Positions 49,701-58,013 of a stretch of DNA of 64,000 nt are shown here, in pieces. Positions within the stretch are counted from its first letter, which is position 1. Each line of letters begins with the position of its first letter. Source of the DNA: Vulcanimicrobium winogradskyi (GTDB lineage Bacteria > Vulcanimicrobiota > Vulcanimicrobiia > Vulcanimicrobiales > Vulcanimicrobiaceae); the NCBI GenBank assembly GCA_003134965.1, contig PLDA01000002.1:1736001-1800000 (forward strand). Direction: 5' to 3'. The notes under the pieces are model-generated. The model was not told the DNA's origin. It ran no database searches and saw only the letters and a program-made list of their open reading frames with translations. A program made the translations under genes and the position numbers.

Positions 49701-50708
49701 ATGAATCCGAACGGCCTGGCGCCGCTGGTCGTCGCCGTGATCCCGACGTTCCGGGCCCGTTCGACGATCGGCCGCGTGATAGAACGGGCACTCGAGGTTG
49801 TCGACATCGTCATCGTTGTCGATGACTGCTGTCCGGAGTTGAGCCACGAGGTTGTCGAGCGTTCCGAGCGCGTCCGGGTAATCTGTCACGACGTCAACCG
49901 TGGGGTCGGGGGCGCGACGAAGACCGGGATGATCGCGGCCTTGGAGATCGGCGCGGACATCATCGTCAAGATCGATGCGGACGATCAGATGGACGTGTCG
50001 TTCGTGCCGGCGATCGTGAAGGTATTCGGGCAGTATCCCGAGGTCGACTTGGTGAAAGGCAACAGGTTTGCCGACGCTGCCACGCTGCGCACGATGCCAC
50101 TGGCTCGGCTCATCGGAAACGCGGGGTTGACCTTGCTGGTGAAGTTCAGCAGTGGCTACTGGACGATCACCGACCCGACCAATGGGTTTATCAGCGTGCG
50201 CGGCGACGCGCTCCGCCGCATCGATGTCGCGTCGCTTGCCGATCGCTATTTCTTCGAGATCGATCTGCTCTGCGCGATGGGCCTCCGCCGAGGCGTCATT
50301 TGCGAGCTCGATATGCCGGCGATCTACGGTGGTGAGACAAGCTCTCTTTCGATCCCGTCGGTCCTGTTCTCGTTCCCTCCGAAGTTGTTCATGCGGTTCC
50401 TGCGGCGTCTCCTGGTGAACTATCTCGTCGTCGAAATCAACGTTGGAACGTTGTGCGGGGCACTCGGATTTCCGCTGCTGCTCTTCGCGATCGTCTTCGG
50501 CGGGCACGAATGGTACACATCGCTCTCGACCGGTGTCTCGCGGCCGACCGGCACGATCGTGCTCGCACTGCTGCTCTTCATGATCGGTTTTCAGCTCTCG
50601 CTCCAGGCGCTGCTGTACGACGTGCAGTTCTCCACCAAAACGATCAAGGCCACGCGCGAGCATCACCCGGCGCGGCGAACGGCGTACGACCCTGAGGTAC
50701 GGCGATGA
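49701..50708 (+). CDS. DPM1-like GT2 glycosyltransferase with C-terminal membrane helices
   Basis: 335 aa from ATG 49701; GTG 49674, inside the previous gene, would add nine residues. The GT2 core has LVVAVIPTFRARSTIGRVIE, VDIVIVVDDCCPE, DVNRGVGGATKTGM, ADIIVKIDADDQMD (DxD) and LVKGNRF. FISVRGDALRRI and a Y-F-F-E-I-D-L-L segment complete it. Two C-terminal hydrophobic segments (TLCGALGFPLLLFAIVFGG, TIVLALLLFMIGFQLSLQAL) anchor it to the membrane, as in bacterial polyprenyl-phosphate glycosyltransferases. It may make a lipid-phosphate sugar that feeds the YfhO-type or GT-C-type membrane enzymes of this locus. The stop overlaps the deacetylase start by ATGA. Confidence 0.9.
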   Translation: MNPNGLAPLVVAVIPTFRARSTIGRVIERALEVVDIVIVVDDCCPELSHEVVERSERVRVICHDVNRGVGGATKTGMIAALEIGADIIVKIDADDQMDVSFVPAIVKVFGQYPEVDLVKGNRFADAATLRTMPLARLIGNAGLTLLVKFSSGYWTITDPTNGFISVRGDALRRIDVASLADRYFFEIDLLCAMGLRRGVICELDMPAIYGGETSSLSIPSVLFSFPPKLFMRFLRRLLVNYLVVEINVGTLCGALGFPLLLFAIVFGGHEWYTSLSTGVSRPTGTIVLALLLFMIGFQLSLQALLYDVQFSTKTIKATREHHPARRTAYDPEVRR

Positions 50709-51514
50709 GGGCTGGTGCGAGCGCCGGACAGGGATCTTCGCTGTACGTTCTCGCCCACCAGGACGACGAGTACGGATGCGCAGCGCAGATCTCGCGTGAC
50801 GCCGCGTCGGGCCGTACGATCGCGGTCATTTTTCTCACCGACGGCAGCACGCCCGCCGTCTCGGAGAGCGTGCGAACGGTGGAGAGTCGGGCCGTCCTGA
50901 GTTCGCTTGGCGTCGCAGCCGCTGACGTGCACGTCGTCGGCGCGGGCTTGCAGATCCCGAGCGAGGCGCTACCCGAGCGCATCGACGACGCGTACCGGGG
51001 CCTGCGCGAACTCGTGCAGAGCTTGGAGCTACGCTCGCCGCTCCGCATCTATGCGCCGGCCTGGGAGGGCGGACACCCGGATCACGACGCGACGCACCTC
51101 GCCGCCGCGCGGTTGGCTCGCGAGCTGGGCGTCGAGCAGATGTGCGAGGTAGCGCTGTACAACGGATTCCGGAGGCCGGGCCCGTTCTTTCGCGTGCTGT
51201 CGTTCTGCGATGGTGCACGCGTCGGTCCGGAATCAGGCCCGCCGCTCTCGATACGGGAGGCGATCCGCTACGCGCTCCTGTGCCTCCGCTATACATCGCA
51301 GCGGCGTACATGGTTGGGGCTCTTTCCGGGAGCATTCGCGCGGCTCGTGACGCGCCGGCGACATGCGATCAGACTCGTCTCGACCGACCGGCCGATTCGG
51401 CGGCCGCACGAGGGCTCGCTGTACTATGAGCGGCGCTGGGGCTTCCCGTACGAGCGTTTTGTGGCGCTCACGGCGAGGTTCGCCCCGATGGAAGAACGCG
51501 CCGCTGCCCAGTAA
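50705..51514 (+). CDS. PIG-L/LmbE-family deacetylase
   Basis: 269 aa, ATG 50705 (ATGA overlap). The zinc-site motif is SLYVLAHQDDEYGCAA (H18, D20, D21, with Gln in place of the usual Pro), and the second is GGHPDHDATHLAAARLA. These enzymes remove N-acetyl groups from GlcNAc-containing lipids or thiols. Its tight coupling to the DPM1-like glycosyltransferase suggests de-N-acetylation of a lipid-linked sugar. A C-terminal extension (from about residue 180, with a basic LVTRRRHAIRLVSTDRPI) may be substrate-specific. No signal peptide is visible, so it acts in the cytosol. Confidence 0.9.
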   Translation: MRAGASAGQGSSLYVLAHQDDEYGCAAQISRDAASGRTIAVIFLTDGSTPAVSESVRTVESRAVLSSLGVAAADVHVVGAGLQIPSEALPERIDDAYRGLRELVQSLELRSPLRIYAPAWEGGHPDHDATHLAAARLARELGVEQMCEVALYNGFRRPGPFFRVLSFCDGARVGPESGPPLSIREAIRYALLCLRYTSQRRTWLGLFPGAFARLVTRRRHAIRLVSTDRPIRRPHEGSLYYERRWGFPYERFVALTARFAPMEERAAAQ

Positions 51515-51609
51515 TCAAGGGGCCTCTGAGGGTCGGGCGAATACTCGAAATCTCCCGTCACGAAGGTAGATGAATCATCCCCAAGACGCCATTCAAGTCG
51601 GCCAATTCA

Positions 51610-52314
51610 GTGCCGCGCCAAATTCTCCAATCGATCCTTGCACGAACGCTGAATTTGGTTCCCGTAATGGCAAGTCCATTTAGCCAAGTTGGTGTCTTGG
51701 CGGACTATGCAGCGTGGAAGCGTGCGCGCCTGGAGCGGAACGGTAATCCCCTATTCGCTCACCGCGAGAAGCTTTGGGAGACGATCGTACCGACGCTCGC
51801 GCGCAAGGATTCGCTCGTGGTGATGGAGTTCGGCGTCGCCTGGGGTTATGCGACGAAGTGGTGGTTATCCCGCTTGAGCGATCCCCGCTTGGAGTGGCAC
51901 GGCTTCGATACGTTCACCGGCCTTCCGACGACCTGGGATCGTGCGGGCCTGACGATCTATGACGCCGGCTCGTTCAGTGCCGGCGGCAACACGCCGCCGA
52001 TCCAGGATCCTCGCGTGCAGTGGCACGTAGGCGACGTAGGCGCGACCGTCGGCGAGGTCGACTGGGACCAGGCCGGAAAACGGCCGCTCTTCCTGTTTCT
52101 GGACTTCGACCTGTATGAGCCGACGCGGATAGCGCTCGAGGCCGCTGTGCCTCACCTCAAGCCCGGAGACGTGATGTACTTCGACGAGGCGTTCGACGCC
52201 TGGAACGAGCGCAGGGCGATCGACGAGATTCTCGTGCCGCGGTTTACACTGCGGTGCCATGGATCGACAGCGACGGCGCTCGCATTGGAAATCACCGGGC
52301 CGCGCGCCGGCTGA
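51610..52314 (+). CDS. Class I SAM methyltransferase (TylF/MycF-like)
   Basis: 234 aa from GTG 51610, or 215 aa from ATG 51667. Core motifs: VVMEFGVAWGYATKWWL (motif I), WHGFDTFTGLPTTWDRAG, WHVGDVGATVGEVDWD, then PLFLFLDFDLYEPTRIALEA, in which the aspartates of the metal-binding D-x-D are present. TylF-type enzymes are Mg-dependent sugar O-methyltransferases of antibiotic and polysaccharide pathways. A 95-bp gap precedes it, so it may have its own promoter; no clear box was seen. It converges on the 52345 gene with 30 bp between. The sugar substrate is unknown. Confidence 0.82.
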   Translation: MPRQILQSILARTLNLVPVMASPFSQVGVLADYAAWKRARLERNGNPLFAHREKLWETIVPTLARKDSLVVMEFGVAWGYATKWWLSRLSDPRLEWHGFDTFTGLPTTWDRAGLTIYDAGSFSAGGNTPPIQDPRVQWHVGDVGATVGEVDWDQAGKRPLFLFLDFDLYEPTRIALEAAVPHLKPGDVMYFDEAFDAWNERRAIDEILVPRFTLRCHGSTATALALEITGPRAG

Positions 52315-52344
52315 CTTCCCCCGTGCGACGCCGAGGCCAGGGAC

Positions 52345-52992
52345 TCATCGTACGGTGATTTGCAAGGCGCTCGCGTAGCGCGTCGCTGCGCCGCGCGACG
52401 GAGTGCAGACGACCGTCGCGCTGTGTGCACCGGTTCCGAGGCGAGCGGCGGGCACCACGATCGAGTAGCCGACATCGGTGCGCGAAGCGTCCTTGTAGAA
52501 CGCGGCCACGTCCGATCGTGCGTATCCGTACAACCCAGGATAGATCGTCTTTCCGTCGACGAGGAGGCCGACGGCCTCGCATCGCACGTTGCGCGGTTCG
52601 AAGAACGCCCAGCCGATCACGTGCAGATTCTCGCCGGACGCAATCGTCAGGGCGTCGTGATGCGCGCCGTCGGCGCGAACATCGAGCACGTCGACCGACA
52701 CCATCCCGCTGGTCTTCGCGTCCCGTGCGGCCTCGAACTCCGACCGCGTGAACTTGCTGACGCGTGCAGCCGCCGGCGGCCGCGGTGGCGGAGCGACCTC
52801 CGGTGAGGCTGGCGTGGAGACCGTGCTCGTCGTCTGCTTCGGGCCTCCGCAACCGGCTACGAACGCGAGCACGCCGCACACAGCGATCGCGGCGACCGCC
52901 CTCCAGCGGGGGCGGGCGACGATCGCAGCTCCGAGCGCGGCGAGTGCGATCGGGACGCAGATCAGCAGACCGAATGCCGGATCGACCGTCAT
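52345..52992 (-). CDS. Two-helix membrane protein with R-x-D-V beta domain
   Basis: 215 aa, ATG 52992 overlapping the preceding stop (ATGA). Two hydrophobic segments (GLLICVPIALAALGAAIVA; VAAIAVCGVLAFVAGCGG) and a Pro/Thr-rich spacer lead to the domain: LHVIGWAFFEPRNVRC, VGLLVDGKTI, LYGYARSDVAAFY, VGYSIVVPAARLGTGAHSA, YASALQITVR. It is built like the products at 33105, 36230 and 52989. The second helix ends in VAGC, which resembles a lipobox but is too far from the N-terminus. It forms a pair with 52989, the two being divergent from a large membrane protein gene at 53677. No enzyme motif is visible. Confidence 0.78.
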   Translation of the reverse strand: MTVDPAFGLLICVPIALAALGAAIVARPRWRAVAAIAVCGVLAFVAGCGGPKQTTSTVSTPASPEVAPPPRPPAAARVSKFTRSEFEAARDAKTSGMVSVDVLDVRADGAHHDALTIASGENLHVIGWAFFEPRNVRCEAVGLLVDGKTIYPGLYGYARSDVAAFYKDASRTDVGYSIVVPAARLGTGAHSATVVCTPSRGAATRYASALQITVR

Positions 52993-53615
52993 GGGCGAAC
53001 CTTAATTGCGTAAGTAGATGCACCTTCATACGTATGACCCGCCCCGCCGAGACAGCGCACGCTTACACGATGCGAGCCCCGCCCGGCGGCCCGTGCCGGC
53101 ACGACGACACGAAAGCCGGTGAAGCGGTGGTTCACCCCGAAGACCGCTGCTACATCGGGGCGTTCGAGTCCGTATGGTCCGGTGAACGGCCTGCCGTCGA
53201 CCAACGCTGCGACGCCTGCGCAACGCGCATGTTCGGCCGGCGCGAACGCCCAACCGGCGATCACGACGCTATCGCGTTCGGAAAGCAGGAGCGGCGAGGA
53301 AACGCCGCCCCGCGGGTCCACCACATTTGCGAATACGTCGACCGAGAGCTCACCGTCGCGACCGTCCGCCGCGCCAAGCTTCGCTGGCACGGAGACGATG
53401 ATCGGTGCAGGCGCGAGCGCAAAGGGCTCTCCGCTGACGTCGTACTGTGTTCCCCGCACGGCGAGTCCGGCGCACAGAGCGGCAACGGCGGTCGCATAAG
53501 CGGCGAGCGCGACGGCGACGTTCGGCGCCAAGCGGCGGGAAAGCGTAATGACGATCAATCCTGCGGCGAACGCCGTGAGGTAGAGCGGGCCGAACCACGG
53601 TGATGCGAAGGTCAT
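52989..53615 (-). CDS. Two-helix membrane protein with R-x-D-V beta domain
   Basis: 208 aa from ATG 53615; a longer frame to 53855 overlaps the divergent gene and is not supported. Hydrophobic segments (PLYLTAFAAGLIVITLS; VALAAYATAVAALCAGLAV) anchor a domain with VVIAGWAFAPAEHARC, VAALVDGRPFT, PYGLERPDVAAVF, TGFRVVVPARAAGRGSHRV and a second Cys in SVRC, which could pair with the first. The same layout as the adjoining 52345 product makes it a tandem duplicate that has diverged. Divergent by 61 bp from the GT-C-like gene at 53677. Function unknown; probably an extracytoplasmic accessory subunit. Confidence 0.77.
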   Translation of the reverse strand: MTFASPWFGPLYLTAFAAGLIVITLSRRLAPNVAVALAAYATAVAALCAGLAVRGTQYDVSGEPFALAPAPIIVSVPAKLGAADGRDGELSVDVFANVVDPRGGVSSPLLLSERDSVVIAGWAFAPAEHARCAGVAALVDGRPFTGPYGLERPDVAAVFGVNHRFTGFRVVVPARAAGRGSHRVSVRCLGGAGHTYEGASTYAIKVRP

Positions 53616-53676
53616 ACGAACGTCAGCGAAATGCGTAGCACAGGGCGGTTTGGACGATTCGCCGAACCCGATCCGC

Positions 53677-55494
53677 ATGCCTGTTCTCCGGCGAATAACG
53701 CCGCTTGCGGTGCTCGTCGCTGTCGCGGTAGCCTTCGTCGTCTTACCGATCGCCTCAACGGCATTTCTCGGTGACGACCAGTTCAACTCGACGGTCAACG
53801 GTTCGCTGCTCGAGTACGGCATCTCGCTGAACCAACTCGCGTGGCAAACGACCACCGGCTTTTTGCACCAAACGTCGCGTTTCGTACCAGGGTTCTACTA
53901 TCAGGCGTACGGGCTCTTCCACTTCTTTCCCGGCCTAGCTGAGTACAAGGCGATCCAGATCGTGCTGTACGGTCTTAGTTTTGCGTTGTTCGCACTGCTG
54001 CTGCGCCTGCTCCGGCTCGGTCCAGCAATGACGGCGTCGGCGGTCCTGCTGTCCCTGACGGCCGTGCAGTTCTACGGTCACTACGATGCGTATCTGGGCT
54101 TCTCGGCGACGATTCCGTACTGGCTGGCCTTAACGCTGAGCTCATGGATCGCCTTCACGCTGTGGCTTCGGAATCCGCAGGGGAACTGGGGCCGCCGCAT
54201 CGCGGTGCTCCTGTTCGTGTTTTCCGTGCTGAACTACGAGACGCTGTATCCGATGTCGGTCGGCCACCTCCTTATCGCGATGCATATGCGCGGGCGTGCG
54301 GCGTGGCGTGACGCGTGGCCTTTCCTGGCGGTTACCGCCGCGGCGCTGGCGCAGATTGCGATCGCGCGCTTGGTGATCCCGCAGCCGGCGAACGCCCTGT
54401 ACTCATTGCACGTGCTTTCGCTCGAGTACATTCGGACCGTGTTTTATCAGGTCACCGCGTCACTGCCGCTCATGCACCTCGCGTTCTTCGGCTGGAGGAT
54501 GTTCCCGCCCGGCACGCCGTTCTGGTCCGTGGCGCCATGGTGGTTACTCGCGTGCGTCGCCGCAGTTTCGGCGGCCGCGGCATTTCTAGCGTTCCGCGCG
54601 CTCGGGGGATCGCCGCCCCGGCAACTCGTGCTGCCCGCCGCTTTGGGCGCGTGGCTCTGGGTTGAGGCGGCGCTCTTGCTTGCGGCGATTCCCCGGTATC
54701 AAGTGGAAGTTCAGCTGGGATACGGATACGGACCGATGGCGCTGGGCGGATTCGGTGCGGCGATCGTGCTCGCGTGCGCACTTGCAGCAATCGTCGCTCG
54801 AATCCCGGAACGGCGTCGGCAGGTCGCCGCGGCAGGGCTCGCCGCGCTCTACGCGCTCGTGGCGACGGTGTCGTTCGAGGCAAACCAGCGAACGCTCGCA
54901 CTTTTCGAGGGCGAGCGGGCTGCGCTGATCAACCTCGTCGCCGCACTCGACGACGGTGTGGCGTCGAGCGTTCCGGACGGGGCAATACTGCTGAGCGCTT
55001 CGCCGCTCGCGATCATGAACCGGTACGACGCGATGCGCGATAACATCAGCGAGCTCGACAACCCGCGCTTTTTCGTGCGCGAGCACACCGGACGAGCGGT
55101 TCGTGTGCGCAGCCTGGCGGAGAAGCCGAATGCGGTCGCGTGTGAATCCGAAAGTTGCCCGGTCGAGGACACCTACGGATTGTACGACGTCCCGCTCGAC
55201 GTTCGCGACGGGTATACGGCGGTCGGACGCCTCTCGCGCGTTTCGCGGCTCGGTGACGGAACGCTGCGGCCATGGGCCGACGACGTACGCGTTCACGTCC
55301 GGGGCGACCGCATCGCGGATCTCGGCGAGCACGTTCGGATCGTCGTGGCGTACGTATGCGCCTCCGGCGGCGCGGAGCACAGCACGCCCTTGACTGCGTC
55401 CCCCGCGGCGATACGGCATGGCGTCATCGTTCGGATCGCCGCGAGTTGTCCCGTCGATCTCACGAGCGTCCAAATCGCGCAATCGCCAGGTTAG
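53677..55494 (+). CDS. Large multi-pass membrane protein, probable GT-C-type glycosyltransferase
   Basis: 605 aa from ATG 53677 (TTG 53650 would add nine residues). About 11-12 helices to residue 420, then a soluble beta-rich extracytoplasmic domain with a Cys pair (VACESESCPVEDTY) and no last helix. An early acidic motif FLGDDQFNSTVNG follows the first helix, the position of the catalytic Asp in GT-C enzymes such as PMT and ArnT families. Other motifs: HYDAYLGFSATIPYWLAL, FSVLNYETLYPMSVGHLL. It lies beside two R-x-D-V membrane proteins, as the YfhO genes do. No named family is recognised; GT-C assignment rests on topology and the DD motif. Confidence 0.7.
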   Translation: MPVLRRITPLAVLVAVAVAFVVLPIASTAFLGDDQFNSTVNGSLLEYGISLNQLAWQTTTGFLHQTSRFVPGFYYQAYGLFHFFPGLAEYKAIQIVLYGLSFALFALLLRLLRLGPAMTASAVLLSLTAVQFYGHYDAYLGFSATIPYWLALTLSSWIAFTLWLRNPQGNWGRRIAVLLFVFSVLNYETLYPMSVGHLLIAMHMRGRAAWRDAWPFLAVTAAALAQIAIARLVIPQPANALYSLHVLSLEYIRTVFYQVTASLPLMHLAFFGWRMFPPGTPFWSVAPWWLLACVAAVSAAAAFLAFRALGGSPPRQLVLPAALGAWLWVEAALLLAAIPRYQVEVQLGYGYGPMALGGFGAAIVLACALAAIVARIPERRRQVAAAGLAALYALVATVSFEANQRTLALFEGERAALINLVAALDDGVASSVPDGAILLSASPLAIMNRYDAMRDNISELDNPRFFVREHTGRAVRVRSLAEKPNAVACESESCPVEDTYGLYDVPLDVRDGYTAVGRLSRVSRLGDGTLRPWADDVRVHVRGDRIADLGEHVRIVVAYVCASGGAEHSTPLTASPAAIRHGVIVRIAASCPVDLTSVQIAQSPG

Positions 55495-55499
55495 CCCTT

Positions 55500-56243
55500 G
55501 TGCCTCGAAGGATTGATGACCATCTCGCAGCCCACGTCGAAGAAGTCCGATTCGGGACCACGAAGGACCCCGGATGCGTGCGCCTGTGGGGGATCGACAC
55601 CTCGCGCTTCTCGCCGAACGACGCGCTGGGTTTCGAGGTATTCCTCGACGAGCCGGAACGGCATCGAGCCGCGCGCTTCGGAGCTGTCGCGTATCGTGCA
55701 ACGTACGTCCTTGCGCACGCGTCGGCGCGCCTGCTGCTCTCGTCGATGAGCGGCGTCGACCCCGGCGTGCTGGCGCTGCGTCGCACGCCGCGCGGCAAGC
55801 CCTTCATCGATCCGGCAATGAACGCGTGCGGGATCCGGTTTAGCATCGCCCACACCGACGGTTTCGCGGCCGTCGCTGCAGCGTTCGGCCGTGACGTCGG
55901 CGTCGACGTCGAAGCGATCGACCGCAGCGTCGAAGGGGCGCGAATCGCGCAACGGCACTTCACCCCGCGCGAGCGGCGTGAGCTCGCCGAGCTCGAGGGC
56001 GAAGCGCAACACGACCGCTTCTTTGCGTTCTGGACCATGAAGGAAGCAGTCTTGAAAGCAGCCGGAACGGGTCTGCATACACCGCTCGACGCGCTCGACG
56101 TCTACCTCGCGCCGGCGCGTATCGCCACTCGGCACGCAGCGTTGGCTGCCCCGGGTGGCTGGTCGGTCGAGACGTTCCGCCCGACGCGTCGCCACCTCGT
56201 TGCGCTGGCGCACCGGCCGGGGCAAGCGGAGACGACATGCTAG
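55500..56243 (+). CDS. 4'-phosphopantetheinyl transferase (Sfp type)
   Basis: 247 aa from GTG 55500, five bases after the previous stop. Sfp-type features: RRTPRGKPFID, IRFSIAHTDGFAAVAAAF, the Mg-binding VGVDVEAID near residue 133 and FFAFWTMKEAVLKAAGTGL (W-x-x-K-E-A) near 177. It moves phosphopantetheine from CoA to the Ser of carrier proteins. The ACP gene starts seven bases before its stop, and a second ACP is at 62094, so these are the probable targets. A stand-alone activating enzyme at the head of the cluster suggests that the carrier pathway is self-contained and not part of primary fatty acid synthesis. Confidence 0.93.
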   Translation: MPRRIDDHLAAHVEEVRFGTTKDPGCVRLWGIDTSRFSPNDALGFEVFLDEPERHRAARFGAVAYRATYVLAHASARLLLSSMSGVDPGVLALRRTPRGKPFIDPAMNACGIRFSIAHTDGFAAVAAAFGRDVGVDVEAIDRSVEGARIAQRHFTPRERRELAELEGEAQHDRFFAFWTMKEAVLKAAGTGLHTPLDALDVYLAPARIATRHAALAAPGGWSVETFRPTRRHLVALAHRPGQAETTC

Positions 56244-56536
56244 CGAAAGACGAGATCCTCAGCCTGCTGCGCGAATCGATCTTGAGTTTGCGGCGGAGCG
56301 GGATCATCGAGGTGGATATCGCGGTCGACGCCGAAACGATTCTCCTCGGCACCGGCTCGTCGCTCGACTCGATGGGTTTCGTCACGTTCGTCACCGACGT
56401 CGAGGAGCGTCTCAACCGCGAGACGGGGAAGGATCTGTACATCGTGTTGACCGAGCTCGAAGAACGCTTCCCCGGCTCGACGACACTCACCGCTGACATG
56501 TTCGCCGATTACCTCGTCGAATTGACCGCCGCATGA
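56237..56536 (+). CDS. Acyl carrier protein
   Basis: 99 aa, ATG 56237 overlapping the PPTase gene by seven bases. The attachment Ser is S45 in GTGSSLDSMGFVTFV (D-S-M-G instead of the usual D-S-L). Helix 1 is long and contains several basic residues (LRESILSLRRSG). The D-S-M-G motif and the longer size (usual 78-85) point to a specialised carrier. It is followed by an SDR with an ATGA overlap, so the two are co-translated. It probably carries a hydroxyacyl or amino-acyl group formed by the enzymes in this cluster. Confidence 0.88.
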   Translation: MLAKDEILSLLRESILSLRRSGIIEVDIAVDAETILLGTGSSLDSMGFVTFVTDVEERLNRETGKDLYIVLTELEERFPGSTTLTADMFADYLVELTAA

Positions 56537-57255
56537 GCCCCATGCCGCCGGGTTCTCCGGTGATGGTCGTTACCGGCAGCAGCCGCGGAATCGGACGCGG
56601 AATGGCGGAGCACTTCGCGAACGCGGAGTACATCGTCGAAGGCTGCTCGCGCGGTGAGTCGACGTTGACGGACGTGCCGAACTACCACCACAGCACGGTC
56701 GACGTCAGCGACGAGTCGCAGGTGCGCGATTGGGCGCGCGCGGTGAAGCGGCGGCAGGGCCGCGTCGACGTCGCGATTTGCAACGTGGGTCTGGTGAAGC
56801 TTGGAACCGTCACCGGAATGACGACGCTCGAGTCGTTCCGTTCGTTCGTGGACGCCATTCTGACCAGCACGTTCCTCGTCTGTCGCGAGTTCTCGAAGGT
56901 CATGGCCCTCCAGCGCTACGGCCGCATTATCAACATCAGCTCGATCATGACCGAACTGCACGCGCCGGGAACGCCGGCGTATTCGTCGGCCAAGAGCGGC
57001 GTCGTCGAACTGACCAAGGTCCTGGCGCGGGAGCTGATCAACACCGGCGTGACGTGCAACGTCGTTTCCCCTTCGCTGGTGCTGACCGAATCTTCGGAAG
57101 CGTTCGGCGAAGAGTGGAAGAAGAACATGCTCGCGATGCAGACGCTGCAGCGCCCGATCGAGATCGCCGAGCTGTGCAACATCGTGCGCTTTTTCGCATC
57201 GCCCGAGTCTGGCTGCGTGAGCGGGCAGGTCGTTCACACATGCCTCGTCACGTGA
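56533..57255 (+). CDS. Short-chain dehydrogenase/reductase (FabG-like)
   Basis: 240 aa, ATG 56533 (ATGA overlap with the ACP). NAD(P) loop PVMVVTGSSRGIGRGMAEHF, CNVGLVKLG at the NAG position (variant N-V-G), IINISSIMTELHAPGTPAYS and SSAKSGVVEL with the catalytic Ser, Tyr and Lys. A 240-aa length is typical of ketoacyl-ACP reductases. Being coupled to an ACP, it probably reduces an ACP-bound keto group. The NAG-to-NVG change and the short C-terminus are slightly atypical. Distinct from the FabG half of the fusion at 59012, so two reduction steps, or two substrates, are likely. Confidence 0.88.
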   Translation: MSPMPPGSPVMVVTGSSRGIGRGMAEHFANAEYIVEGCSRGESTLTDVPNYHHSTVDVSDESQVRDWARAVKRRQGRVDVAICNVGLVKLGTVTGMTTLESFRSFVDAILTSTFLVCREFSKVMALQRYGRIINISSIMTELHAPGTPAYSSAKSGVVELTKVLARELINTGVTCNVVSPSLVLTESSEAFGEEWKKNMLAMQTLQRPIEIAELCNIVRFFASPESGCVSGQVVHTCLVT

Positions 57256-57274
57256 GCTTGGGATCCGCGGCCCT

Positions 57275-57961
57275 ATGGGTGTAGTCCGACCCTCGCAAAC
57301 GATCTCCGGCTTCGAGATCACTCCGTTGACCAACGGCACGTTCAAGGAGAACTGCTACGTCGTGGTCCATCTCGCGTCGAACGATTGTCTGCTGATCGAC
57401 CCCGGGGCGGAGGCGCCGTTTCTGCAGGAACACCTCGACGCGCGTGGCTTGGCGCCGCAGAAGATCGTGCTGACGCACGGCCATTTCGATCACGTCGGCG
57501 CCGTCGACGCACTGATGGAGCGCTTCGGGATCGCGTGCGAGGTCCACGCGAACGAACAGCGTCTCGTCAGGCAGGCGGCGACGTACGCATTTCGCTTTTC
57601 GCGCGAGCCCCTGCGCGTGCCGCGCCGCCTCACGTTCTTCAGCACCGGATCCGCGCTGGACTGGAACGGCCGTTCGATCGACGTGCTGGAGGCGCCCGGC
57701 CACACGGCCGGCAGCGTGGCGCTCTCGCTCGGCGGCGCATTCGTGTTCACCGGAGATGCGCTCTTCCATGAGAAGATCGGGCCGACGACCTATCCGGAAA
57801 GCGATCCGGCCGCGATGCAGCGCTCGGTGGCGAACCTCCTCGATTCCCTCCCCGATGATTGCGTGATCTTCCCCGGCCACGGTCGTCCGTGGTCCATCGG
57901 AGCCGCCCGGATCTGGTGGAACGCGCTGCGAGGACCGGCGCCGGCGCAGGTGATCTTTTGA
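57275..57961 (+). CDS. Metallo-beta-lactamase-fold hydrolase
   Basis: 228 aa from ATG 57275. The zinc site is LTHGHFDHVGAVDAL (H68, H70, D72, H73), with further ligands in EAPGHTAGSVALSL, VFTGDALFHEKIG and IFPGHGRPW. It is a stand-alone glyoxalase-II-like hydrolase. In biosynthetic clusters such enzymes often release products as thioesterases; glyoxalase-type detoxification or a housekeeping role are alternatives. It lies between the ACP/SDR pair and the ketoacyl synthase with 19 and 52 bp gaps. No signal peptide is visible. Confidence 0.9.
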   Translation: MGVVRPSQTISGFEITPLTNGTFKENCYVVVHLASNDCLLIDPGAEAPFLQEHLDARGLAPQKIVLTHGHFDHVGAVDALMERFGIACEVHANEQRLVRQAATYAFRFSREPLRVPRRLTFFSTGSALDWNGRSIDVLEAPGHTAGSVALSLGGAFVFTGDALFHEKIGPTTYPESDPAAMQRSVANLLDSLPDDCVIFPGHGRPWSIGAARIWWNALRGPAPAQVIF

Positions 57962-58013
57962 CCCGACGGCCGATCCGGACGGAGACGTCAACCAATTCGG
58001 GCCTCGAGGGGTC

